Translations under genes and position numbers: made by a program
NCBI GenBank assembly: GCA_945903555.1
Contig: CAMDOJ010000044.1
Location: 1 to 11,588, forward strand
DNA from: Chthoniobacter flavus
Lineage (GTDB): Bacteria; Verrucomicrobiota; Verrucomicrobiia; Chthoniobacterales; Terrimicrobiaceae
DNA: 11,588 nt
Direction of reading: 5' to 3'
The notes under the pieces: generated by a model
Databases searched by the model: none
The model's input: only the letters and a program-made list of their open reading frames with translations
What the model was told of the DNA's origin: nothing
Shown: positions 1 to 5,764 of the stretch, one piece after another
Layout: each line of letters opens with the position of its first letter
Numbering within the stretch: position 1 is the first letter of the stretch

Positions 1-122
1 GATAGGCACGGATAATGCGGGTGAAGAAAAAGCTGGGTCAGCAAAGGGTCAGTCCCGCGTATTGACGCATTTTTTAGCCGAGTTTCCGAGTTGCCATACT
101 TGTCTTGCTCTGAGGTGCTGAT

Positions 123-140
123 GCCGACGAGGACGTCGGC
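123..140. repeat. Perfect inverted repeat (7-bp arms, 4-nt loop)
   Basis: GCCGACG (123-129) and CGTCGGC (134-140) are exact reverse complements around an AGGA loop. No T-run follows, so it is not an obvious terminator. It lies about 20 bp from the repeat-like motif at 159-188, which suggests that both belong to one dispersed intergenic element, a REP-like unit. That last point is inference; copy number in the genome cannot be seen from this window. Confidence 0.55.
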
Positions 141-158
141 GTTCCGACCAAGAACTTT

Positions 159-188
159 TCTCCGTGTCTTGGTGTCTCCGTGAGAGGC
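159..188. repeat. Repeat-like intergenic motif (cacggagacacc / agacacggag type)
   Basis: Read on the minus strand, the stretch contains ACGGAGACAC and then AGACACGGAG, an internally repetitive purine-rich motif. From memory, motifs of this style recur in intergenic DNA of many environmental bacterial genomes and yield spurious peptides containing 'RRHQDTEK'-like strings; the minus-strand frame here gives exactly that. It is probably a dispersed repeat, not coding DNA. Its family identity is uncertain. Confidence 0.4.
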
Positions 189-281
189 TTGTCAGAGGGT
201 GAGTAGTATGGCGAAGGCCGCAGGATATCGCAGCATTCTCATCGAAGCCCATCACAACAAAGCTCTGGAGCCGCTCTTGGC

Positions 282-305
282 GACACAGCTGAAGCGGTGT
301 CTTTT
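282..305 (+). terminator. Terminator-like hairpin reading left to right
   Basis: GACAC (282-286) pairs with GTGTC (297-301). After an A-G mismatch, GC (288-289) pairs with GC (294-295) around a TGAA tetraloop, and TTTT (302-305) follows. This is a modest intrinsic terminator for transcription entering from the left edge, and it touches the stop codon of the minus-strand ATPase gene (304-306). On the minus strand the hairpin is not followed by a T-run, so it would not end the ATPase transcript by the classic mechanism. Confidence 0.4.
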
Positions 306-1623
306 ATTCTGCGATGGATAGCCTCCCGATAGCTGTCAGAGCGTAGAGCGGGATATTGAGGATTTTTCCATCCTTACGAAGATTCAAGAGGGTGGTGCGA
401 AGAAGCTGCTTAGGGTGATGCTTGTCATCAAATGTCCGGAGGCTCTTGCTTTTGGTATTGATGCCGGCTTTTGCCTCCAGTGGCAGGATTTCGCTTTTAG
501 GGGACTCCCAGAGGAAATCGATCTCAGCTGTTGCGGCTTCATTTTTCCAGTAGTGCAGCCCACCGCCCGTTATACCGACCAATGTTTGAGCGACATAATT
601 TTCAATGAATGCACCCTTGAACTCCTGAAAGAGAACGTGTCCGCGAACAAGAATTTCGGGCGAAATGCGGGCCATTGCGCCCAGCAGCCCGATATCGAGG
701 GCGTAAACTTTGAATGAGCTCGGGTCGGCATAAGCGGTGAGCGGTTGGCCCGGCTTCGTGATCAGGAAACATCTCAAAATAAGCCCTGCATTCTCGAGCC
801 AGAGAATGGCATTTTCATAATCGCGGGCACGGGCCGTGCTTTTGAGTGCGGCAAACTGGAATTTGCGGTTTTCACGGGCCAGTTGCGCCGGAATGGAATC
901 CCATACCTGCATTAACTTGGGAATGTCCTGATGCGGTGCATGCTTCGCAAAATCGAGGACGTAGGCATTAAGAATTTCGTTTTGAATCGTCCGCACTTCA
1001 GAAAAATGGTGATTTTTGGCATAGCATTCCACCGCTTCCGGCATGCCGCCCACAAAATAGTAGATCTTCAATAAATCCAGCAGATCTTCGTGGAATGCTT
1101 CCGAGAAAGGTTCTGCGTCCGATTTTTTGTCAATGAGGGCTCTGTAGCGTGACTCGCCAACGGCATCCAGAAACTCGGGAAACGACATGGGGCGTAGATC
1201 CAGAAAATTCACCTTGCCCACAGGAAACGACATAGGCTGAGAAAGCTTCACTCCGAGCAGAGAACCGGCGGCAGCGATGTGAAAATCGTTCGCTTGTTCC
1301 TGAAAATATTTGAGCGCATTCAGCGCCTCGTTGCTGGCCTGGATTTCATCGAAAATGATCAAGTCCTCACCGGCTTTGATCGGTTCATTGCGATAAAGGC
1401 CCAAGGCCTCAATAAGAGCGGTCGGATTGAGCCTGCCCGTGAAAAAGCCCTTCAATCTCGGATCTTCCTCGAAATTAAAATAGGCAACCCCAGAATACTC
1501 TTTATTGCCGAACTCCTTTAACAGATGGGTCTTGCCGACCTGTCTTGCTCCTCGCAAAATCAAGGGCTTGCGTCGGCCGGACCCTTTCCACGCACATAGA
1601 TCCGCATAAAGATCTCTTTTCAT
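304..1623 (-). CDS. AAA ATPase with DUF4143 domain (orphan P-loop ATPase)
   Basis: 439 aa, a full-length member of the large AAA_14/DUF4143 family whose cellular function is not established. The N-terminal ATPase shows Walker A GARQVGKT (residues 25-32), Walker B LIIFDE (88-93) and an AAGS sensor-like motif (118-121). The DUF4143 half begins near YYFVGGMPEAVE (188-199). The C-terminal region keeps the pattern E341, D369 (EIDF), E383 and K385 (LEAK), which resembles a PD-(D/E)XK nuclease-like fold seen in this family. All key residues look intact, so it is probably active. It is separated from the DUF309 gene by 100 bp with a candidate promoter, so it is likely transcribed alone. No cognate partner gene is visible. 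These genes occur in many paralogues and are often gained by transfer; the repeat-bearing left flank would fit that, but this is inference. Confidence 0.9.
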   Translation of the reverse strand: MKRDLYADLCAWKGSGRRKPLILRGARQVGKTHLLKEFGNKEYSGVAYFNFEEDPRLKGFFTGRLNPTALIEALGLYRNEPIKAGEDLIIFDEIQASNEALNALKYFQEQANDFHIAAAGSLLGVKLSQPMSFPVGKVNFLDLRPMSFPEFLDAVGESRYRALIDKKSDAEPFSEAFHEDLLDLLKIYYFVGGMPEAVECYAKNHHFSEVRTIQNEILNAYVLDFAKHAPHQDIPKLMQVWDSIPAQLARENRKFQFAALKSTARARDYENAILWLENAGLILRCFLITKPGQPLTAYADPSSFKVYALDIGLLGAMARISPEILVRGHVLFQEFKGAFIENYVAQTLVGITGGGLHYWKNEAATAEIDFLWESPKSEILPLEAKAGINTKSKSLRTFDDKHHPKQLLRTTLLNLRKDGKILNIPLYALTAIGRLSIAE

Positions 1624-1631
1624 TCGGACAA

Positions 1632-1660
1632 AATGAATAGAAAACGTGAATGAATGTCAA
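1632..1660 (-). promoter_or_regulatory. Candidate promoter of the DUF4143 ATPase
   Basis: Reading on the minus strand there is a perfect -35 TTGACA (1660-1655), a 17-nt spacer and a weak -10 TTCATT (1637-1632). The implied start of transcription lies only a few bases from the ATG (1623), so the mRNA would be nearly leaderless, and no Shine-Dalgarno is present. The -35 is convincing and the -10 is not. Confidence 0.4.
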
Positions 1661-1676
1661 TTATTCATTTGAATAA
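1661..1676. promoter_or_regulatory. AT-rich inverted repeat next to the ATPase -35 box (possible operator)
   Basis: TTATTCA (1661-1667) and TGAATAA (1670-1676) are exact reverse complements separated by 2 nt, directly abutting the TTGACA box. In addition, an imperfect direct repeat (12 of 14 bases identical) flanks it: AACGTGAATGAATG at 1643-1656 and AACGTGAACGCATG at 1675-1688, 32 bp apart, about three helical turns. The arrangement suits a repressor or activator site; which protein would bind is unknown. Confidence 0.35.
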
Positions 1677-1723
1677 CGTGAACGCATGCACGGAAACCGG
1701 AGTAAAAATATTTAAACCAGCCC

Positions 1724-2173
1724 TTAACGCAGGTCCAATCGCGGCCCCTCACCGGGGCGCCATGGGTTCACCGAGAAGTTGGATTCCTCAATACGGGCTT
1801 TCCACTCGCGGCACATCGTGCACACCGCGAGGATATCGAGCCCGAGATGGTGGGGGCCAAAAGGCTCCACGTTGCCGAGTCCGAGCGAGAAAAGCCGGAC
1901 GGCGGGAAAAAGCCGACGCCCGTCGGTCGGGTGATGCGGGCGCGCGTGTTGTTTTTTCAAATGAACAAAAGCTCCGGCAATTTGAATGAGGCCTTTGAAA
2001 TACAAGTGATTCGCGTCGCGACAATCCAGCCACAGGTGCTCCAGCACATCGTGGGCCTCATAATAGTCGCCGGCATTGAAGCAGTGGAAGTAGCCCTCAT
2101 AGCACGGGTGAAAATAACCGGTCTGCTCTTCCAATGTCTTCACGAAAGCCGCGACGCGCGCGTGTTTGCTCAT
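1724..2173 (-). CDS. DUF309 family protein (predicted metal-dependent hydrolase-like)
   Basis: 149 aa. It is recognised by the family core FNAGDYYEAHDVLEHLWL (residues 32-49) and YFKGLIQIAGAFVHLKK (58-74). Histidines 41, 46 and 71 and acidic residues within these helices are the conserved positions that led to the 'predicted metal-dependent hydrolase' label; no activity has been firmly assigned to the family. It is all-helical, without signal peptide or membrane segment, so probably cytoplasmic. The ATG (2173-2171) overlaps the TGA of the upstream peptidoglycan-binding gene as ATGA, and there is no Shine-Dalgarno, so it is likely translated by coupling. The C-terminal 25 residues are proline/arginine-rich and beyond the usual core. 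Confidence 0.85.
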   Translation of the reverse strand: MSKHARVAAFVKTLEEQTGYFHPCYEGYFHCFNAGDYYEAHDVLEHLWLDCRDANHLYFKGLIQIAGAFVHLKKQHARPHHPTDGRRLFPAVRLFSLGLGNVEPFGPHHLGLDILAVCTMCREWKARIEESNFSVNPWRPGEGPRLDLR

Positions 2174-2697
2174 GACTTGGGAACGCGCCCTAACTTCAAT
2201 CCCTCGATCGTGGCGGCATCCAGTTTCCCAGTGTTCCGGCGACCATTTGCGACTTGCCAGCCCTTGATTGCGGTAGACAGAGCCTCACTTGGGAGACCAT
2301 TGTGCGTTCCCCCATAGAAGCCCAACGCGGCCAGCTTGGACTGCGCTTGACGGATCGCGGCAACCTGTGCTTCCGAGCCTGACCGAGATAGCGGTCCCCC
2401 TGCAAAAAGCCCGCCTATTGATGTGTAGGAAGGGGCTGGCACAGCTTTTTTGATTCCGAGTTCAGTGATCGTTTGCTGATTGAGTTCCCCGGTGACCTTC
2501 AGGTTCCCTGCCACTTGGAATCGTCTGATCGCCGCGCACGTCATGCTGCCGCCGGAGCCGTCGACTTGGCCTTTGTAATATCCGAGCTTGGACAGGCGGG
2601 ACTGGGCAGCGCGAATGAGTTCATCCGCCTTCAGTGGAGCGGAAAGAACGCCGCAGAAACAGAGGACAAACATGAGAAATCTCATGGATGAGATCAT
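2170..2697 (-). CDS. Secreted protein with two peptidoglycan-binding-like domains
   Basis: 175 aa from the first ATG. A second ATG four codons in (2685) gives MRFLMFVLCF, an equally good signal-peptide start; neither has a Shine-Dalgarno. A hydrophobic signal peptide covers about residues 5-24, with likely cleavage near APLKADE, so it is probably periplasmic. Two PG_binding_1-like three-helix repeats follow: residues 28-81 (AAQSRLSKLGYYKGQVDG, AAIRRFQ, TGELNQQTITELG) and about 116-168 (AQSKLAALGFYGG, AIKGWQ, TGKLDAATIEGL), joined by a linker rich in Gly, Ser and Pro. No catalytic domain is attached, so it may bind cell wall or act as an adaptor. It lies 39 bp downstream of sthA and overlaps the DUF309 gene by 4 nt, so it is probably in the same operon. 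Confidence 0.75.
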   Translation of the reverse strand: MISSMRFLMFVLCFCGVLSAPLKADELIRAAQSRLSKLGYYKGQVDGSGGSMTCAAIRRFQVAGNLKVTGELNQQTITELGIKKAVPAPSYTSIGGLFAGGPLSRSGSEAQVAAIRQAQSKLAALGFYGGTHNGLPSEALSTAIKGWQVANGRRNTGKLDAATIEGLKLGRVPKS

Positions 2698-2736
2698 AAT
2701 CGCGGTCGCCGCGGAATCAAGCCCGTCGGGGCCATC

Positions 2737-4137
2737 TCAAGCGGAAACGACTTCGCCTCTTTGTTTGCGTCCCAGTGCATCGTAGGTCGCATATTTATAC
2801 ATCTCGGAGAGGGTTGGGTAGTTGTAGCAGGTGTTAATGAAGATGTCGGCGCCCTGCTCGAGAAGGAGAGCCGTGAGACCGATGTGGACGAGATCGGTCG
2901 CCTGCTCGCCGATACAGTGGATCCCGAGAAGCTTCATGTCCTCCGCGCGGAAGAGCAGCTTCAAGAAACCATCTTTATCGCCGATGATGAAGCCTCGGCT
3001 ATTTTGAGAGTAGAGGGTTTTTCCAATGACGTAGGGGGTATTTTTTTCGCGGAGGGATTCCTCCGTTTCTCCGGCACACGAGCATTCCGGGATGGTGTAG
3101 ATGCCAAGAGGCAGGATGCGCGCTAGACCGGTTTTATACTTAAGATCAAAGGCGTGAGCCATCGCCACGCGGGCTTGTTCCATGGATGTCGATGCGAGTG
3201 CAGGAAAACCAATCACATCACCGACCGCGTAAATATTCGGCACAGCGGTCTGATAGTGGTCGTTCACTTTTAAAAGCCCGCGCTTATCGGCGCTCAGACC
3301 TGCCATTTCAAGGCCTAGGTCAGAGGTGTTCCCTTGTCGTCCTGATGCCACAAGGACAAGGTCGACGGCATCTGGGGCGTGATTTTTGAGGGTGACGGAG
3401 ATTTTTTCTCCTGCATTCACGGAGGTCACGGACTCATTCAAAAACAGAGAGATCCCCATCGCGCTCATCGCCGACTGCAAGCTGCTAGAGACTTCTGCGT
3501 CGAGGAATCCGAGTAGGCGGTCACGACCGTCGACGAGCGTTACCCTCACGCCAAGAGCCGCAAAAATACAGGCATACTCGCAACCGATCACCCCGCCGCC
3601 AACGACAAGAAGTGACTCGGGAAAGCGGTCGATATTGAGAATAGAATCCGACTCGACAATGCGGCGATCATCCCATGGAAATTCCGGCGGGTGGTGCGGT
3701 CGGGTGCCGGTGGCGATGAGGATTTTTTCGGCGTGGAGGGTTTGGGCGGTTCCGTCTGCACTCTGCACTTGAACGGTATTGGGATCGAGAAGCGTGGCTG
3801 TTCCGCGGTATTGGTCGATATGGTGTCTGTCGAGATTGGTAGCGATGCGTTCCCTCTCCATCTCGCGAACGGTCTTAAAGTGATTAAGAAAACTCGCGGC
3901 ATCCATGCGTTGCGCGAAATTGAAGTCCAAGCCGTAAAGCTCGCGCTTCCGAAAGCCGCTAAGTTGCAGTGCTGTTTCGCGAAGTGTCTTGGATGGGAGC
4001 GTTCCTGTATTCGCCGCAGCTCCACCGTAGGCTTTTTCTTTTTCAATGAGGGCCACTTTCTTGCCGAAGTAGGCTGCCTGTGCGGCCCCTTTTTCGCCGG
4101 CAGGACCGGAACCAATGACGATGACATCAAATTCCAT
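2737..4137 (-). CDS. sthA: Soluble (Si-specific) NAD(P)+ transhydrogenase
   Basis: 466 aa from the chosen ATG at 4137, which yields the canonical N-terminus MEFDVIVIGSGPAGEKGA; an ATG 16 codons further upstream adds non-homologous residues. A flavoprotein of the pyridine nucleotide-disulfide oxidoreductase family that moves reducing equivalents between NADPH and NAD+ in the cytoplasm. FAD-binding GSGPAG is at 9-14. The region holding the redox disulfide in lipoamide dehydrogenases reads GGAAANTGTLPSK (38-50), with no cysteines, as expected for SthA. The NAD(P)-binding VVGGGVIGCE is at 178-187, FAD-contacting YAVGD at 303-307, and the dimerisation-domain signature CYNYPTLSE at 437-445, where dehydrogenases carry a catalytic His-Pro. 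It is not a lipoamide dehydrogenase or mercuric reductase for these reasons. It is divergent from tpiA and probably heads an operon with the peptidoglycan-binding and DUF309 genes. Confidence 0.9.
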   Translation of the reverse strand: MEFDVIVIGSGPAGEKGAAQAAYFGKKVALIEKEKAYGGAAANTGTLPSKTLRETALQLSGFRKRELYGLDFNFAQRMDAASFLNHFKTVREMERERIATNLDRHHIDQYRGTATLLDPNTVQVQSADGTAQTLHAEKILIATGTRPHHPPEFPWDDRRIVESDSILNIDRFPESLLVVGGGVIGCEYACIFAALGVRVTLVDGRDRLLGFLDAEVSSSLQSAMSAMGISLFLNESVTSVNAGEKISVTLKNHAPDAVDLVLVASGRQGNTSDLGLEMAGLSADKRGLLKVNDHYQTAVPNIYAVGDVIGFPALASTSMEQARVAMAHAFDLKYKTGLARILPLGIYTIPECSCAGETEESLREKNTPYVIGKTLYSQNSRGFIIGDKDGFLKLLFRAEDMKLLGIHCIGEQATDLVHIGLTALLLEQGADIFINTCYNYPTLSEMYKYATYDALGRKQRGEVVSA

Positions 4138-4272
4138 ATTGGGATTGTTTGAGTTCAATAGCTCATTTACGCAAGATAAAACCACTGCGCGTAAGTGGCA
4201 CTAGAGTTTTTCTCAAAGGATATTGCGAAAGTCCTTGGGAATGTTTATCACTCACCCCCTCTTATCAAAAAT
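4138..4272. promoter_or_regulatory. Divergent sthA/tpiA regulatory region
   Basis: 135 bp carry both start regions. For tpiA the best promoter is TTGCGA (4223-4228), 17 nt, TATCAC (4246-4251), each 4 of 6 to consensus, giving a leader of roughly 15 nt without Shine-Dalgarno. Two overlapping inverted repeats lie on the sthA side: TTACGC (4167-4172) with GCGTAA (4189-4194), and CCACT (4182-4186) with AGTGG (4194-4198). They could be an operator. I see no convincing sthA -10 box. Confidence 0.35.
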
Positions 4273-5037
4273 ATGCGTAAAAAGATTATCGCCGCTAATT
4301 GGAAAATGAACATGACCGTCAGTGAGACGGAAAGCTACTTGGAAAATTTCCGCAACCACTTGGAATCTGTCAATGGTGTGGAAATTGTCATCGCTCCGCC
4401 ATTCACGGCCATTGCCAAGCTTTCCGAGCTTCTGGGTGGATCGCAAAAAATCAGCCTAGGCGCGCAGAATATGTCTTCCGAGATGTCGGGTGCCTTCACT
4501 GGCGAGATCAGCCCGACCATGTTGCGCGAACTTTTCGTCCGCTTCGTTATTCTGGGTCACAGCGAACGCCGCCAAATCTTTGGCGAGACGGATGCGGTGG
4601 TTAACAAAAAAGTCCACACCGCCCTCGCATGCGGTCTTCGCCCGATTGTTTGCGTCGGAGAGACTCTTGAGGAACGGGATGGGGGTCGCGAAAAGGAAGT
4701 CCTCGAAACCCAATTGCGCGGCAGTCTCGCGGGTGTGACCGCAGAGCAAATGCTCGGCATCGTCATCGCTTACGAGCCAGTATGGGCCATCGGAACGGGC
4801 CGCAATGCTTCTCCGGAACAGGCTCAGGATGCCCACGCTCACGTGCGCTCTGTCCTTGCCTCGCTTACCGATGATGCCACCGCCGCGAAAGTTCGCATTC
4901 AATATGGCGGCAGTGTTAAGCCGGCCAATGCCGCTACACTTCTGAGCCAGCCAGACATCGACGGGGCACTCGTCGGAGGCGCCAGCCTTGAGCCGCTTGG
5001 CTTCTCAGAAATCGTCAAGGCCGCCGTCAGCAAGTAA
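4273..5037 (+). CDS. tpiA: Triosephosphate isomerase
   Basis: 254 aa, the normal length. It interconverts dihydroxyacetone phosphate and glyceraldehyde 3-phosphate in glycolysis and gluconeogenesis; a cytoplasmic TIM-barrel dimer. The start at 4273 gives the family N-terminus MRKKIIAANWKMN, with substrate-binding N9 and K11; the frame is open further upstream but those residues are not family-like. The catalytic electrophile is H96 in GHSERR, the catalytic base E168 in AYEPVWAIGTG, and flexible loop 6 and the phosphate-gripping YGGSVKPANA (211-220) are intact. The gene stands alone here, without gap or pgk beside it, and is followed after 13 bp by an intrinsic terminator, so it is monocistronic unless read-through reaches the downstream non-coding block. 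Confidence 0.98.
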   Translation: MRKKIIAANWKMNMTVSETESYLENFRNHLESVNGVEIVIAPPFTAIAKLSELLGGSQKISLGAQNMSSEMSGAFTGEISPTMLRELFVRFVILGHSERRQIFGETDAVVNKKVHTALACGLRPIVCVGETLEERDGGREKEVLETQLRGSLAGVTAEQMLGIVIAYEPVWAIGTGRNASPEQAQDAHAHVRSVLASLTDDATAAKVRIQYGGSVKPANAATLLSQPDIDGALVGGASLEPLGFSEIVKAAVSK

Positions 5038-5050
5038 ACAAATCTCAACG

Positions 5051-5087
5051 GCCCACACGTGCAAATGTGCGTGTGGGCTTTTTGTTT
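5051..5087 (+). terminator. Intrinsic terminator of tpiA
   Basis: GCCCACACG (5051-5059) pairs with CGTGTGGGC (5070-5078). With a single bulged T the stem extends by GCA/TGC around an AATG loop, and is followed at once by TTTTTGTTT (5079-5087). A textbook terminator 13 bp after the tpiA stop codon. Confidence 0.9.
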
Positions 5088-5124
5088 AATACCATTGTCC
5101 CTTTGAAATTAGACTTTGCAGCGG

Positions 5125-5270
5125 AAAAGGGGGGAATGGCCGTCTCGGCCGTGTGGAGACTGGTCTACTTTCTCGCACCCTGCCCATCGGAACCAAAGGA
5201 GCAGACCGCAGCACACAGGCGAGACGCGCTGTGCCCCTCTCCTAAAATCCAAAAGCAAGCGGCTTTTGGT
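5125..5270. ncRNA. Candidate structured RNA between tpiA and the HU gene (unclassified)
   Basis: This GC-rich, protein-free block is bounded by the tpiA and HU terminators. Read on the plus strand it can fold with a closing helix AGGGG (5128-5132)/CCCCT (5234-5238); a perfect hairpin GGCCG-TCT-CGGCC (5138-5150); an arm made of GTGTG (5151-5155)/CACAC (5212-5216), GGTCT (5162-5166)/AGACC (5203-5207) and CTGC (5180-5183)/GCAG (5201-5204) as partly alternative pairings; and a second competing helix TCTCGC (5171-5176)/GCGAGA (5219-5224). A separate perfect 8-bp hairpin CCAAAAGC/GCTTTTGG (5249-5269) is followed by ATTTT only on the minus strand. The segment GGCGAGACGCGCTGTGCC recalls the 3' arm of bacterial 4.5S RNA, but the invariant CCGGAAGG-AGCAG apex is not intact. 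I see no convincing promoter, and the strand is undecided. Confidence 0.3.
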
Positions 5271-5316
5271 ATCACAACCTTTCCTCACACTTCAGGATGT
5301 CTGAACCTAGAAGACG

Positions 5317-5350
5317 CAAAAAACCCGTTCTGCGGTTAAGCGGAACGGGT
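5317..5350 (-). terminator. Intrinsic terminator of the HU gene
   Basis: On the minus strand ACCCGTTC (5350-5343) pairs perfectly with GAACGGGT (5330-5323), and the run of T encoded by AAAAAA at 5318-5323 overlaps and follows the stem. It starts 38 bp after the HU stop codon. Confidence 0.85.
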
Positions 5351-5388
5351 CTCTTCCACAGTCCTTGCGGGCTGATGCGGAGGGGAAA

Positions 5389-5658
5389 TTAGATCGCGGC
5401 TTTGAAAGCTTTGCCAGGAACAAACTTCACAGTCTTGGAAGCTTTGATTTTGATTTTAGCACCGGTCTTAGGATTCACACCAGCACGGGCCTTACGGTTG
5501 CTGATTTTGAAAGTTCCAAATCCAATGAGCTGGACGGTCTTTGTTTTTTTGACTCCAAGCTTGATGCCATCAATGACGGCGTTCACTGCGCGCTCGGCAT
5601 CCGCCTTGGTGGAGTCGAGTGTTTTTTGTACTGCTACTGTGAGTTCAACTTTGTTCAT
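5389..5658 (-). CDS. HU-family DNA-binding protein
   Basis: 89 aa from the ATG at 5658 (MNKVELT...), the standard HU length; 22 further in-frame codons upstream are not HU-like. HU is a small basic dimer that bends DNA and compacts the nucleoid. Visible signatures are the N-terminal helix pair with TKADAERAVNAV (17-28), the saddle motif IGFGTF (45-50), and the DNA-intercalating arm with the conserved RxGxNPxTG (58-66). The C-terminal half is very lysine-rich (KTGAKIKIKASKTVKFVPGKAFK). Length, lysine content and C-terminus look like HU proteins I associate with Verrucomicrobia. It is monocistronic: its own terminator lies downstream, and the gap to mrdA upstream is 106 bp. No Shine-Dalgarno; the leader is A-rich. 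Confidence 0.95.
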   Translation of the reverse strand: MNKVELTVAVQKTLDSTKADAERAVNAVIDGIKLGVKKTKTVQLIGFGTFKISNRKARAGVNPKTGAKIKIKASKTVKFVPGKAFKAAI

Positions 5659-5685
5659 GTTTTGTGGGTTTTGTTTTTTGTGTCG

Positions 5686-5715
5686 ATTAGACTGCTGACG
5701 AGCCAAGACCAGCAA
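5686..5715 (-). promoter_or_regulatory. Candidate promoter of the HU gene
   Basis: On the minus strand TTGCTG (5715-5710), an 18-nt spacer and TCTAAT (5691-5686, 5 of 6 to the -10 consensus). The predicted leader of about 20 nt consists almost only of A and C, with no Shine-Dalgarno, as in strongly translated genes that rely on an unstructured A-rich leader. A perfect TTGACA (5734-5729) lies further upstream but has no -10 partner at the right distance. Confidence 0.4.
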
Positions 5716-5764
5716 ATTCGGCATGCACTGTCAAGCGAAGCTCGAATTATTTAAATAAGTCCGA

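Larger units (their letters stand above)
1..303. other. Left-edge stretch without a convincing gene; repeats and hairpins
   Basis: No family-recognisable protein is encoded here on either strand. One plus-strand frame is open from the left edge (position 2) to a TGA at 119-121, about 39 codons, so the tail of a gene lying outside the window cannot be excluded, but I do not recognise it. A second plus-strand frame (208-321, 37 codons) and a minus-strand frame (49-255) are also open, but they have arginine- and serine-rich or unremarkable composition and run through the repeat-like DNA. The stretch holds a perfect hairpin (123-140), a repeat-like motif (about 159-188) and a terminator-like hairpin (282-305), listed separately. 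It reads as degenerate intergenic DNA between two transcription units. Confidence 0.6.

Noticed and set aside
49..255. 68-residue open frame on the minus strand
   Set aside because: Composition is arginine/serine-rich with no family resemblance, and it runs through the repeat-like motif and the hairpin; it is a by-product of repeat DNA.
208..321. 37-codon plus-strand frame beginning MAKAAGYRSILIEA
   Set aside because: Too short to judge, no Shine-Dalgarno, overlaps the terminator-like hairpin and the ATPase stop. It could be a gene remnant, but nothing supports it.
1847..2317. 156-residue plus-strand frame across DUF309 and the PG-binding gene
   Set aside because: It spans the ends of two well-supported minus-strand genes and has no motif.
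2737..4137. Lipoamide dehydrogenase or mercuric reductase
   Set aside because: The redox-active cysteine pair is absent (GGAAANTGTLPSK) and the C-terminal catalytic His-Pro is replaced by NYPT, which is the SthA pattern.
5129..5244. 4.5S (SRP) RNA gene
   Set aside because: Some similarity at GGCGAGACGCGCTGTGCC and a G-run/C-run closing pair, but the invariant CCGGAAGG loop with AGCAG is disrupted and an internal GGCCG hairpin does not fit a single long rod.
5067..5339. 90-residue plus-strand frame in the tpiA-HU gap
   Set aside because: It begins at a non-ideal start close to the tpiA terminator, has an unremarkable sequence and crosses the HU terminator; the block looks structural rather than coding.
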